A stretch of 33,244 nt of DNA from an uncultured Deferribacteres bacterium (GTDB taxonomy: Bacteria; Zhuqueibacterota; JdFR-76; DREG01). Shown here in pieces: positions 25,468 through 33,096 of the stretch. How positions within the stretch are numbered: position 1 is the first letter of the stretch; each line of letters starts with the position of its first letter. Made by a program: the position numbers and the translations under genes. Below the pieces are notes generated by a model. It did not search any database. It saw only the letters and a list, made by a program, of their open reading frames with translations, and was not told where the DNA came from. The DNA lies in contig CAJVYQ010000008.1 in assembly GCA_913009825.1 (NCBI GenBank), positions 78,484-111,727 on the forward strand, in the 5' to 3' direction.

Positions 25468-25569
25468 GTAACTATTCAGGCTCAGTATTCCTTGTAGAGC
25501 GAGATGCTGTCTCGTTGAGGCGATTCAGCGAATCGCCCTGCATAAAAGAACATAATGCTGAATAGTTAC
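25468..25569. repeat. M2 palindromic element, copy 4
   Basis: 102 bp from GTAACTATTCAGG (25468-25480) to CTGAATAGTTAC (25558-25569). The core is a GCGAGATGCTGTCTCGTT hairpin followed by GGCGATTCAGCGAATCGCC, unlike the cores of copies 1 and 3. No duplication in the flanks. The 13 bp after it lead directly into the truncated M1 copy C. Confidence 0.7.
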
Positions 25570-25581
25570 GCTAAGATTTAA

Positions 25582-25641
25582 AAAGATTCCTCCCCGCCTG
25601 CAGCGGGCAGGCTGAATGACATGGGAATCGCTCAATTCAGG
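25582..25641. repeat. M1 palindromic element, copy C (right-end fragment)
   Basis: Only the right part of an M1 element: AAGATTCCT, a CCCGCCTGC...GCAGGC-type palindrome (25593-25612), GAATGACATG and the terminal repeat GGAATCGCTCAATTCAGG ending at 25641. The left half is missing. Its end lies 2 bp from the stop codon of the ATPase gene at 25644. Confidence 0.7.
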
Positions 25642-25643
25642 TT

Positions 25644-27185
25644 TTATAAAGTAGTCGTCAAATCCCGGTCCAAACTTCTGTATTGAATCGCTTCACTTAC
25701 ATGGTATGCTTTTATTTCAGCACTATTTTCCAAATCTGCGATGGTTCGCGAAACTTTAAGAATGCGATCGTAAGCCCGCGCAGAAAGGCCTAATTTGGTG
25801 ATAGCCATTTTTAACAATTCCTGACTCTCTTCATCGATAGAACAAAATTTGTGTATCTCTTTGGATTGCATGTGGGCATTATAATATATAGTTTTGTAAA
25901 ATTTAAAACGATCCAATTGAATTTGATGCGCTTTTTTTACCCGCTCTTTAATGGCGGCTGAATTTTCACTTTTTGCCCGGGAAGCCATGTCTTTGTAAGA
26001 CACGGCAGGCACTTCGATATGAATATCAATCCTGTCCAACAATGGCCCGGAAACCCGCGCGCGGTAGCGTTGAATCATGGGAATTGTGCAGGTGCATTCG
26101 TGATTGGGATCGGTCAGATAGCCGCAGGGGCAGGGATTCATTGCCGATGCCAGCATAAAATTTGCCGGGTAAGTTAAACTGATCATGGCGCGGGAAATGG
26201 TTACTTTGCCATCTTCAAGAGGCTGGCGCATCACTTCCAATACATTTTTTTTGAATTCGGGCAGCTCATCTAAAAACAACACGCCGTGATGTGCAAGGCT
26301 CACTTCTCCCGGATGAGGGATATGTCCGCCGCCTATTAATCCGGCGTCGCTGATGGTATGGTGGGGAGAACGAAAAGGACGCTCTGCAACCAATGCGGTA
26401 TTTGCCGGCAGAATACCGGCAACCGAATGTATTTTTGTAGTTTCAATGGCTTCGTCAATAGTTAAATCAGGCAAAATAGTCGGCATTCTTTTGGCCAGCA
26501 TGGTTTTTCCGGAACCGGGCGGCCCGATCATCAAAATATTATGCCCGCCGGCAGCAGCAACCTCCAAAGCCCGTTTTACATGTTCCTGCCCTTTCACATC
26601 GGAAAAATCGATAGTATAAGATTGCTGATTGCTGAATACATCCACCATATTCAACCGAAACGGTTCAATTTCTGTTTCACGGTTCAAAAATGAAACTGCT
26701 TTCTCAAGACTTTCAACGGGAATCACATCGATTCCTGCCACCATCGCGGCTTCGCGGGCATTTTCTTCGGGCAGCATCACCCCTTTAAGCCCGGCATCAC
26801 GGGCGGCGACAGCGATGGGCAATGCGCCCCGAATACCACGCAGATTGCCGTCGAGGGAAAGTTCGCCAAGTAAAATATAATCGTTGAGAGAATCCTGAAG
26901 AAGAGTACCTGACGAAGCTAAAATTCCGATGGCAATGGGCAGATCCAGCGCACTCCCCTCTTTTTTAATATCGGCGGGCGCCAGATTGACAATGATTTTT
27001 TTAAGCGGAAAACGATAGTCACAATTTTTGATGGCCGCTTCCACCCGCTCCCTGGCTTCCCGCACCGCTCCATCCGGTAAACCGACAATGCTAAAATAGG
27101 GAGACTGCCCTTCCAGATGCACTTCAACTTCAATAACATAGGCATCGATACCAAGAACTGCAGCGCTTAAGATTTTTGAGAACAT
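25644..27185 (-). CDS. comM: YifB/ComM-family Mg-chelatase-like AAA+ ATPase
   Basis: 513 residues, the usual length for ComM/YifB. The N-terminal domain has the Lon-protease-like fold ([54 protein letters not shown]). The AAA+ domain shows Walker [18 protein letters not shown], the [20 protein letters not shown] segment (Walker B), [19 protein letters not shown] with the zinc-like cysteines of the family, and [19 protein letters not shown]. ComM is a hexameric branch-migration helicase that aids integration of transforming DNA in Vibrio; this is a conserved role but not tested in this lineage. No other competence gene is in the window. A fragment of an M1 repeat adjoins its stop codon. Confidence 0.93.
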   Translation of the reverse strand: MFSKILSAAVLGIDAYVIEVEVHLEGQSPYFSIVGLPDGAVREARERVEAAIKNCDYRFPLKKIIVNLAPADIKKEGSALDLPIAIGILASSGTLLQDSLNDYILLGELSLDGNLRGIRGALPIAVAARDAGLKGVMLPEENAREAAMVAGIDVIPVESLEKAVSFLNRETEIEPFRLNMVDVFSNQQSYTIDFSDVKGQEHVKRALEVAAAGGHNILMIGPPGSGKTMLAKRMPTILPDLTIDEAIETTKIHSVAGILPANTALVAERPFRSPHHTISDAGLIGGGHIPHPGEVSLAHHGVLFLDELPEFKKNVLEVMRQPLEDGKVTISRAMISLTYPANFMLASAMNPCPCGYLTDPNHECTCTIPMIQRYRARVSGPLLDRIDIHIEVPAVSYKDMASRAKSENSAAIKERVKKAHQIQLDRFKFYKTIYYNAHMQSKEIHKFCSIDEESQELLKMAITKLGLSARAYDRILKVSRTIADLENSAEIKAYHVSEAIQYRSLDRDLTTTL

Positions 27186-27271
27186 GCGATCCCCTTATAT
27201 CATTTACCTTTGAGCCTCTTTGGATCAATCGGATATTTCAAAAAAAACCGGTAGATTTTTCCGCTTCGGTT

Positions 27272-27496
27272 TCACTCCATATCGATGGATTTGATGAAAG
27301 CCTCCACCTCTTTCATCATCTCTTTCTCTTTTTCCTGATCATAACCTCCGGTGTAACGCAGATTGAAAGAGATTGTGTTCCTTTTACCATCGATGGTGTA
27401 ACGCCACGAATACATGTAATTGATTACGCCGGAACGTTGCACCTGATCCAGTACTTCCTCAGGAGTAAGATGTTTTACCCTAAATATCTTTACCAT
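27272..27496 (-). CDS. Small conserved-looking protein of unknown function
   Basis: A 74-residue soluble protein (MVKIFRVKHLTPEEVLDQVQ at the start, an amphipathic charged C-terminal helix KEKEMMKEVEAFIKSIDME). The central YSWRYTIDGKRNTISFNLRY looks like a beta-hairpin. A CAGGAACAGG precedes the ATG, and it lies 49 bp downstream of the SH3-parvulin gene on the same strand, so they may be co-transcribed. Codon use resembles its neighbours. I recognise no family; it has no signal peptide, Cys pair or HTH. Confidence 0.6.
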   Translation of the reverse strand: MVKIFRVKHLTPEEVLDQVQRSGVINYMYSWRYTIDGKRNTISFNLRYTGGYDQEKEKEMMKEVEAFIKSIDME

Positions 27497-27545
27497 GGCC
27501 TGTTCCTGTCATTCAATAATTTTGAACGGAGTACGCATTCTTTTT

Positions 27546-28076
27546 CTAACGAACCCGTTTAATAATGTGATATCCCAGCGGGGTTTTCACCACGCCGGAG
27601 ATCTGCCCCGGTTTCAATTTTAACACGGCATCTTCGAATTCTTTGACCAGATCACCCTTTTCGAACAAACCCAAATCGCCTCTGTTTTTCTTGGCGCCCG
27701 GATCGATGGAATATTTGACAGCCAGCTCATTAAAATCCGCACCGTTTAACAATTCTTGTAATACTTTTTTAGCATCGGTCTTGTTTCTTAACAAGATGTG
27801 CATGGCATGAAATTTAAAACCGGCAATATTTGTTGCATCGGTGGTGACGGATGGTTTCCAGATATACCCCTCCACCCGGACTTTGACCCAGTTCCCTTCT
27901 TCTTTTATCACTTTCAATTTTGTGCCGGCATTTAATTTGCCGAGAATATTACCTTTGGGTGAGGAGCGCAAATTCTCTATTTTTGCTTTCACCCAATAAT
28001 TCTTAGTAGTTTCCTGACCCATTACCATAGAAAAACATAACGCTGCCAGCACAAAACTCATGAACATCTTTTTCAT
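27546..28076 (-). CDS. Exported SH3-domain plus parvulin peptidyl-prolyl isomerase
   Basis: 176 residues with a Sec signal peptide (MFMSFVLAALCFSMVMG, cleaved near residue 20). Residues about 28-75 form a bacterial SH3 (SH3b) domain (KAKIENLRSSPKGNILGKLN, GTKLKVIKEEGNWVKVRVEG). Residues about 88-176 form a parvulin/PPIC domain (FHAMHILLRNKTDAKKVLQE, YSIDPGAKKNRGDLGLFEKG, TPLGYHIIKRVR). The combination is compact and not common; SH3b domains often bind peptidoglycan or peptides, so the isomerase may be held at the cell wall. GGAGGA lies 8 bp before the ATG. It may form a unit with the small gene downstream. A single PPIC domain and no SurA chaperone region are present. Confidence 0.88.
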   Translation of the reverse strand: MKKMFMSFVLAALCFSMVMGQETTKNYWVKAKIENLRSSPKGNILGKLNAGTKLKVIKEEGNWVKVRVEGYIWKPSVTTDATNIAGFKFHAMHILLRNKTDAKKVLQELLNGADFNELAVKYSIDPGAKKNRGDLGLFEKGDLVKEFEDAVLKLKPGQISGVVKTPLGYHIIKRVR

Positions 28077-28139
28077 CGAATTATTCCTCCAATCTTTAAC
28101 TACCAGGTTCCCGAACAGATTTGATTATATTGTTTCTGT

Positions 28140-28233
28140 GTAACTACTCAAGTATGTTCCATAAATTAGCTGTAATCACGCTTCGACTGAGTTTATCCTG
28201 CAAATCAAACAATAAGCATACCGGAGTAGTTAC
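28140..28233. repeat. M2 palindromic element, copy 5, overlapping the 3' end of the PfkB gene
   Basis: 94 bp between GTAACTACTCAAGTATG (28140-28156) and the complementary CATACCGGAGTAGTTAC (28217-28233). The flanks GTTTCTGT (28132-28139) and GATTCTGT (28234-28241) form an 8-bp duplication with one change. The core keeps CGCTTCGACTGAG, also seen in copy 3. The PfkB stop codon (28205-28207) lies inside it. Confidence 0.75.
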
Positions 28234-29152
28234 GATTCTGTTCCAATTCACTTTTCAAAAATAGTTTTACGTCTTCCAGCCTGGGGATCCCTTCTCTTCC
28301 GCCCAATTGGCTGCATTTTAAAGCGGCTGTTGCATTGGCAAATTTCATTATTTGCGGTAACTGCCATTTTTTCAATAAACCATAAACAAAAGCGCCATGG
28401 TACACATCCCCTGCGCCGGTAGTGTCGACAACTTTTACCGGGAACGCAGGTTCGTGCCAAAATTGTTTCCCATCAAATCCGATGGAACCTTCATCTCCCA
28501 GTGTGGCAACGACCCGGTCACACCCCATCCGGTGAATGTGCCGCATGGTGTCATCCATGGAATTACCATCACTGAAATCGTGTAAAAAATCTTTCGAGCA
28601 GATAAAATAATCTACAAAACGAAAGAACTGTTTCATCTTCGGGCGCAGGCTGCCGGCATCCATCACCACTTTCGCGTTCGCTTTCTTTGCCAGTTTGGCG
28701 CTCTTTAAAGCGGCGTCCGGATCCCGTCCGTCGATCAATAAAAATGCTGCATGTACGAACGGTTCAAACTGAATTTCACCGGTGCTAAAAAACAGACGCT
28801 CATCCCGTTGCAAAACAACCGACCGCTTTCCGCTGTCCTTTTCAATCCAGACAAATGCCTGTGCCGAGGGTGTATCGGCAACTACCTTTACAAAACGAGT
28901 ATCTACGCCATCTTGTTCCAGGGCACGGCGAATAAATCTGCCTTCAATATCGTCACCCACTTTGCCGACAAACGCAATTTTGCCCATTCCCAACCTGCCG
29001 AGTGTTGCCAGCGCAGTGGCGACAGGACCGCCTCCCTGCTGAGAATAAGCGATACAATCCGTTTTCTGATTCAGCGCCGGATATTTTTCAACGATGGCCA
29101 GATAATCGAATGCGCACAAACCGAATCCGACGCACTGCCACATTTTATTCAT
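28205..29152 (-). CDS. PfkB/ribokinase-family carbohydrate kinase
   Basis: 315 residues from the chosen ATG at 29152 (MNKMWQCVGFGLCAFDYLAI). This start overlaps the stop of the carboxypeptidase gene by 8 bp; the ATG at 29143 (MWQC) is equally possible, and the longer frame to 29209 adds no family-like sequence. Family signatures: GGGPVATALATLGRLG near the N-terminus and VDTTGAGDVYHGAFVYGLLK near the C-terminus with the catalytic Asp of the D-T-T-G-A-G-D motif. It should phosphorylate a sugar or nucleoside; the substrate cannot be told. The last eight residues (NYSGMLIV plus part of the preceding Arg codon) are encoded by the M2 element, so the original tail was replaced. It is the last of three coupled genes after ispG. 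Confidence 0.88.
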   Translation of the reverse strand: MNKMWQCVGFGLCAFDYLAIVEKYPALNQKTDCIAYSQQGGGPVATALATLGRLGMGKIAFVGKVGDDIEGRFIRRALEQDGVDTRFVKVVADTPSAQAFVWIEKDSGKRSVVLQRDERLFFSTGEIQFEPFVHAAFLLIDGRDPDAALKSAKLAKKANAKVVMDAGSLRPKMKQFFRFVDYFICSKDFLHDFSDGNSMDDTMRHIHRMGCDRVVATLGDEGSIGFDGKQFWHEPAFPVKVVDTTGAGDVYHGAFVYGLLKKWQLPQIMKFANATAALKCSQLGGREGIPRLEDVKLFLKSELEQNRNYSGMLIV

Positions 29153-30650
29153 TTCCCGGCAATCTTGCGAGAGTGATCGACAATTTTTTGTTGCGTTCGG
29201 CGGGAACAATCACCGATGCAATCGTCTTCTCCCGGTACCCGGCGGCGGATACCTGAAATGTGTATTTGCCGGGAAGAAGCAAACGATAGAAAAAGCCGGT
29301 TTTGGCATCAGTCCGGCCCGGCGCCACAACCGGAGAGAAATCAAACTCCGCTTGCAGAATGGCGTCCACACCGGTTCCCCGGTTTTTATTACGGACAAAA
29401 CCGGAAACACCCGCTTGCAGGGTCCGGTTTAAAAGATACGTCACGCCTTGCCATTGAGATTCCACCAAACCGGCAATCTCCCTGAACGAAGGGAAATACT
29501 CATCCCCGGTTTCAACAATAAACGCAAGGGTGCGAAATTTAGCGTACAACCAATTGGCGCTTTGGCCGGATTTTCCATTTAACGGAATCGTTCTGTATTT
29601 TTTGCCCTTCCGGTTTCTCTCCAGACGGTCAGCAAGATGTGCAGCCACATCACGGATCAATTCCGCATCCGGCGGTTTCATCTCATTCGCCCAGGGAAAG
29701 AGCACCGATTCGCCGAAACTGTGGTAATCGACCGCCAGAACGAAGCGTTCCCGATTCGCTAAATTCACCAATGCCCGCGTCTCACTTTCGGAAACCGGCG
29801 CCGTGCCGCGGTAATACCAGGTTTCCGGTTGATCGCTGCCGCCGTCAGACCAGTTGAAATTATAATTGCGATTCAGATCCACACCATCTGAATCCGGTTC
29901 AAAAATACTGTTTTGATTGTTATCATGCAGATTTTTTCGCCACCACGGAAATTTCAGATGATTGGCGATGACATAATCGTACCCGTCCGGGTTGAGACAG
30001 GGTACAACCCACACGGACAAATTTGTCAACCAGTTCGCCACCTCCGGTTCAGCCTGATGAGTGACAAGGCGACGAACAATACCCAGACAAACCTGTATGC
30101 CAACCGGTTCTCTGGCGTGCTGCCCGGCCATGAAAAGTACGGCGGGTTTGATTCGGTTTTTCCCGGCGCCATATTCAGATATTTGAACCGCAATAATCGG
30201 CCGCTTTTGGTGTTGCGACCGGCCGATTTCTTCGACCCGCACAATATCGCTGTGTGCAGCTTTGAGTGAATCAATTTCCGCCAGAATCTGCGCGTAACCG
30301 GGATAAACCGGATCAACGGTTTCCTGCTGTTCGGATTCGATGACAATGACCGACGGAATGCCGGCGTTGTTCAGCGTCAGCACATCCCGAAACCGCCCGC
30401 TCACTTCCACGAAATCGGCAACAACCTGCTCTTTTTTGATGAACTTCATGCGGCGCAATTTTGCCACCTGGTCATCCGATTGAGGAAAAATCCGGATGAT
30501 GACACGATCGCCGGTTTTATGTGTCTTCTGCCAGTGGTGAAAATAGAAAGCCAATCCAACAAAAATAACGAACACAGAGAGAACGATTACTAAATAATAC
30601 CGATATTCTCTTTTTTTCCCGGCCATTTTATCGCCGCTCAGTTTCCCCAT
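29145..30650 (-). CDS. Membrane-anchored M14-family zinc carboxypeptidase
   Basis: 501 residues. An N-terminal transmembrane segment (YYLVIVLSVFVIFVGLAFYF, about 18-37) anchors it to the membrane. The peptidase domain has the zinc ligands in GQHAREPVG (H-x-x-E, about 177-180), NPDGYDY, GVDLNRNYNFNW (substrate-binding Arg), VDYHSFGESVLFPW (third zinc His) and the catalytic Glu in FIVETGDEYFP at about 378. A C-terminal region (about 420-500, SGFVRNKNRGTGVDAILQAE, GKYTFQVSAAGYREKTI) is a carboxypeptidase-regulatory-like beta domain. It trims C-terminal residues of peptides, probably in the periplasm. Start options are 30650, which overlaps the end of ispG by 13 bp, or 30626. The gene order ispG, carboxypeptidase, kinase has no obvious functional link. 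Confidence 0.92.
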   Translation of the reverse strand: MGKLSGDKMAGKKREYRYYLVIVLSVFVIFVGLAFYFHHWQKTHKTGDRVIIRIFPQSDDQVAKLRRMKFIKKEQVVADFVEVSGRFRDVLTLNNAGIPSVIVIESEQQETVDPVYPGYAQILAEIDSLKAAHSDIVRVEEIGRSQHQKRPIIAVQISEYGAGKNRIKPAVLFMAGQHAREPVGIQVCLGIVRRLVTHQAEPEVANWLTNLSVWVVPCLNPDGYDYVIANHLKFPWWRKNLHDNNQNSIFEPDSDGVDLNRNYNFNWSDGGSDQPETWYYRGTAPVSESETRALVNLANRERFVLAVDYHSFGESVLFPWANEMKPPDAELIRDVAAHLADRLERNRKGKKYRTIPLNGKSGQSANWLYAKFRTLAFIVETGDEYFPSFREIAGLVESQWQGVTYLLNRTLQAGVSGFVRNKNRGTGVDAILQAEFDFSPVVAPGRTDAKTGFFYRLLLPGKYTFQVSAAGYREKTIASVIVPAERNKKLSITLARLPGNE

Positions 30651-31714
30651 TTGTTAACTTCATCCACCAAATATTCTACAATTTCACTTTCCCTGATTTT
30701 AGCGACAGTTTCACCGTTTTTGTAAATCAGGGCAGAATGTTTGCCGCAGGCGACGCCGATGTCCGCCTCCCTCGCTTCGCCCGGACCATTCACCGCGCAA
30801 CCTAAAATGGAGACGGTTACATTTTTCTTCACACCGCCGAGTTTTTTTTCCACTTTTTTAACGATACCGATCAGATCCACTTCTATTCTGCCGCAAGTGG
30901 GACAACTGATAATGTCGAGGCCGAACTTGCGCAGTTCCAGCGATTTTAAAATTTCAAAACCGGCTTTCACTTCTTCCACCGGATCATCCGTCAGCGACAC
31001 GCGGATGGTATCGCCGATCCCCTGCCACAGTAAACTGCCAATGCCGATCGCGGATTTAATGCTGCCCTTCTCCTTCAAACCCGCTTCCGTCACACCGAGA
31101 TGAAGCGGAAAATCGACCTGTTCGGCGAGCATCCGGTTACTGAGAATCATGGTCGGCACGTGAGAAGATTTGATGGAGATAACCAGATCGTCAAAGCCGA
31201 AATCCTGACAGATTTCCACCTGCCGGAGCGCGCTCGCAACCATCGCTTCCGCGCTTGGATAGCTATATTTTTCCAGTAAATCTTTTTCAACCGAACCGGA
31301 ATTGATGCCGATGCGAATGGGAACCGATCGTTCTTTCGCGGCGCGCAGCACCGCTTTGATGCGATCCGTCACACCGATATTCCCCGGATTGATACGTATT
31401 TTGTCCGCACCGGATTCGATTGCCTGCAAAGCCATGCGGTAATCGAAATGAATATCGGCAACGATGGGAATGGAAATTTGTTTTTTTATCTCCTGCAACG
31501 CCTGTGCGGCTTTTTCATCTGGAACCGTCAGCCGGATAATCTCGCAACCGGCCTCTTCAAGTTTCTTGATTTGGGCAACCGTAGCTGCGACATCTTCCGT
31601 TTTTGTGGCGGTCATGGATTGGACGGAAATCGGCGCATTCCCACCGATGACCACATTCCCAACCCGGACAATCCGGGTTTCCTTCCGCTTTATTTTAAAA
31701 TATTTTTCCGGCAT
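30638..31714 (-). CDS. ispG: 4-hydroxy-3-methylbut-2-en-1-yl diphosphate synthase (flavodoxin)
   Basis: IspG (GcpE) turns 2-C-methyl-D-erythritol 2,4-cyclodiphosphate into HMBPP in the non-mevalonate isoprenoid pathway, using a [4Fe-4S] cluster. 358 residues, the standard length of the short two-domain form. Visible: TIM-barrel segments VQSMTATKTEDVAATVAQI, IPIVADIHFDYRMALQAIES, DKIRINPGNIG and the C-terminal cluster domain with SCPTCGRIEVD and ILGCAVNGPGEA, which supply three Cys ligands and the Glu. The insert domain of the plant-type long form is absent. The pathway means isoprenoids are made by the MEP route here. It overlaps the carboxypeptidase gene by 13 bp. A long perfect hairpin lies 30 bp upstream of its start. 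Confidence 0.96.
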   Translation of the reverse strand: MPEKYFKIKRKETRIVRVGNVVIGGNAPISVQSMTATKTEDVAATVAQIKKLEEAGCEIIRLTVPDEKAAQALQEIKKQISIPIVADIHFDYRMALQAIESGADKIRINPGNIGVTDRIKAVLRAAKERSVPIRIGINSGSVEKDLLEKYSYPSAEAMVASALRQVEICQDFGFDDLVISIKSSHVPTMILSNRMLAEQVDFPLHLGVTEAGLKEKGSIKSAIGIGSLLWQGIGDTIRVSLTDDPVEEVKAGFEILKSLELRKFGLDIISCPTCGRIEVDLIGIVKKVEKKLGGVKKNVTVSILGCAVNGPGEAREADIGVACGKHSALIYKNGETVAKIRESEIVEYLVDEVNKWGN

Positions 31715-31745
31715 CTTTTTCCCGAATCAGGCAATTGCGTGCTTA

Positions 31746-31787
31746 ACACCCCCCGTACTCCCCTCTTGAGGGGAGTACGGGGGGTGT
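31746..31787. repeat. Perfect 20-bp GC-rich hairpin
   Basis: ACACCCCCCGTACTCCCCTC (31746-31765), a 2-nt TT spacer and the exact complement (31768-31787). No T-run follows on either strand, so it is not a standard terminator. It stands between ispG's start and the GH78 relic. Similar but degraded pieces occur at 10334-10371, near 1789 and inside the M2 copy at 21582. It looks like an extragenic palindrome family. Confidence 0.85.
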
Positions 31788-31929
31788 ATACCAGCAGCCA
31801 AACAAAAACAATCTTTTACACACACTTAGTGATCGGTCACCTGTAATTTAATTTTTCACGAGCAGTTCGTTATAAAATAAACAATTATCAAATTTAAAAT
31901 CAATAGAAATATCTATTTGATCCTTTCAA

Positions 31930-32224
31930 TCGGTTGCCGCCGGTCAGCGGCTCCCCGCGTAACCAATATGAATCGATTGCTCGGAAACAATTTTACAGCC
32001 GACCCATTTGTCGCAGTTTTTTCGCACTGCCGGCCACCAAAATCTGATAAGCCGATTGCATTCTCCCGTTCCGATCCGATTGAAGAATCCAGCTTAATCC
32101 GGGCGGCGGCGACTCGATACTCAGCGGATTGGTCAGATATTCGCAGCGCAGGTTTTCCACAACAATACCGGCAAAGGCCGGGAGAGTGAATAATCCCGCA
32201 AAAAAATAAGGAGGAAAAACAATA
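31930..32224 (-). pseudogene. Relic of an alpha-L-rhamnosidase (GH78) N-terminus
   Basis: On the minus strand one frame reads LFTLPAFAGIVVENLRCEYL, TNPLSIESPPPGLSWILQSD and RNGRMQSAYQILVAGSAKKL, then a stop (MGRL*); a shift of frame restores KIVSEQSIHIGYAGSR. These blocks match the N-terminus of exported bacterial alpha-L-rhamnosidases (N-L-x-x-E-Y-x-x-N-P-L...L-S-W...Q-x-A-Y-Q-I-L-V). A signal-peptide-like stretch lies in another frame just upstream with GGAGG near 32210, hinting at a further frameshift. Nothing of the catalytic (alpha/alpha)6 domain remains: sequence after about 31930 is AT-rich and unlike GH78. The gene was broken and most of it deleted. Recognition is from pattern memory. 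Confidence 0.7.
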
Positions 32225-32232
32225 TGTTTCTC

Positions 32233-33057
32233 TTAATTCTCACTTTTTCTTCGCCGCAGAAAATTGATCAAACCCTCCGGATCATCTGTTTGAATGCCGT
32301 CCACGCCCCACTCTATAACCTGCTGCCATTCATTTTCGGATGATTCATCTTCATCCATGATCACGATGGCGCCTGCTTCATGACATGCCCGGGCAAAATC
32401 CGGGGAAAAAGCATCCCGGGTCGTAGCCACAACCGCAGGATGGAGCATTTGTAATGTAACCGGTAACAACCATTTATAAATTGGGTCCGGCATGGCGATA
32501 CATCGGGGGCATTCTTTAGCAAGCTTTCTGAAAACCGGCAATCGGATCGACGGACTGTACCAGAAGGCGTCGTTTACCATATTATATTTTTTCAGCAATT
32601 TCACAAGTTTGGCCACAGGCGCTTCTTTCATATCCAGGTAAACTCCACACTTACCCTGACAAAGTTCCAGAATTTCCTCAACGGTAGGGATTTGAGTTCC
32701 TGCCCATTCCGCACCGACCCGGCTGCCGATGTCAATGGTTCGCAATTCATTCAGCGTAAAGTCATTCACTTTTCCCGTGACGTCTTTTGCATAGGAATCG
32801 ACGTCATCATTATGAACGCTCACCAGAACCCCATCTTTGGTGGTGCGCACATCAATCTCAATAAAATCGACACCCAGTTCGATGGCTTTTCGGTAAGCCG
32901 GCAGACTGTTCTCCGGAATGCCGCGATGGGCGCCACGGTGGGCTACCACATAAATGCCACCGTTTTTCGGCGGATTGAGTTCTGTTTGTTTTTGTGAACT
33001 GCAGCCGGGTAAAAAAACAAACGGAACCAAAACAGAGAGATACAAAATTTTTTTCAT
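32233..33057 (-). CDS. Lipoprotein glycerophosphodiester phosphodiesterase (GDPD family)
   Basis: 274 residues. A lipoprotein signal (MKKILYLSVLVPFVFLPGC, lipobox L-P-G-C with Cys19) tethers it to a membrane. The GDPD domain starts with VVAHRGAHRGIPENSLPAY (catalytic H-R-G and P-E-N), FIEIDVRTTKDGVLVSVHND (metal ligands E-x-D and the second His), then VYLDMKEA and, near the end, WGVDGIQTDDPEGL. The usual V-x-x-H-D is V-S-V-H-N-D here. It hydrolyses glycerophosphodiesters to glycerol 3-phosphate and an alcohol, in the periplasm. A single gene, with an M1-like repeat end 22 bp upstream of its start. Confidence 0.93.
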   Translation of the reverse strand: MKKILYLSVLVPFVFLPGCSSQKQTELNPPKNGGIYVVAHRGAHRGIPENSLPAYRKAIELGVDFIEIDVRTTKDGVLVSVHNDDVDSYAKDVTGKVNDFTLNELRTIDIGSRVGAEWAGTQIPTVEEILELCQGKCGVYLDMKEAPVAKLVKLLKKYNMVNDAFWYSPSIRLPVFRKLAKECPRCIAMPDPIYKWLLPVTLQMLHPAVVATTRDAFSPDFARACHEAGAIVIMDEDESSENEWQQVIEWGVDGIQTDDPEGLINFLRRRKSEN

Positions 33058-33078
33058 GATCTGCCAAACTAATTTGTT

Positions 33079-33096
33079 CCTGAATCGAGCGATTCT
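33079..33096. repeat. M1 terminal repeat, solitary or strongly diverged copy
   Basis: CCTGAATCGAGCGATTCT at 33079-33096 agrees with the M1 left end at 16 of 18 positions. A possible degenerate right end, AGTAAGAATCGACGAACT, lies at about 33179-33196, so this may be an old copy of about 120 bp. It lies in the promoter region of the lipoprotein gene. Confidence 0.45.

Noticed and set aside
25582-25641. Repeat end next to the comM stop considered as a terminator
   Set aside because: It matches the right end of the M1 element and lacks the stem and T-run expected of a terminator on the minus strand.
1219-28233. Repeated palindromes considered as a CRISPR array or riboswitches
   Set aside because: The copies are dispersed, inverted and flanked by target duplications, without regular spacing or spacers; they fit transposed elements instead.
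31917-32189. 90-codon plus-strand frame
   Set aside because: It is antisense to the GH78 relic, whose minus-strand translation is recognisable; the plus frame is its shadow.
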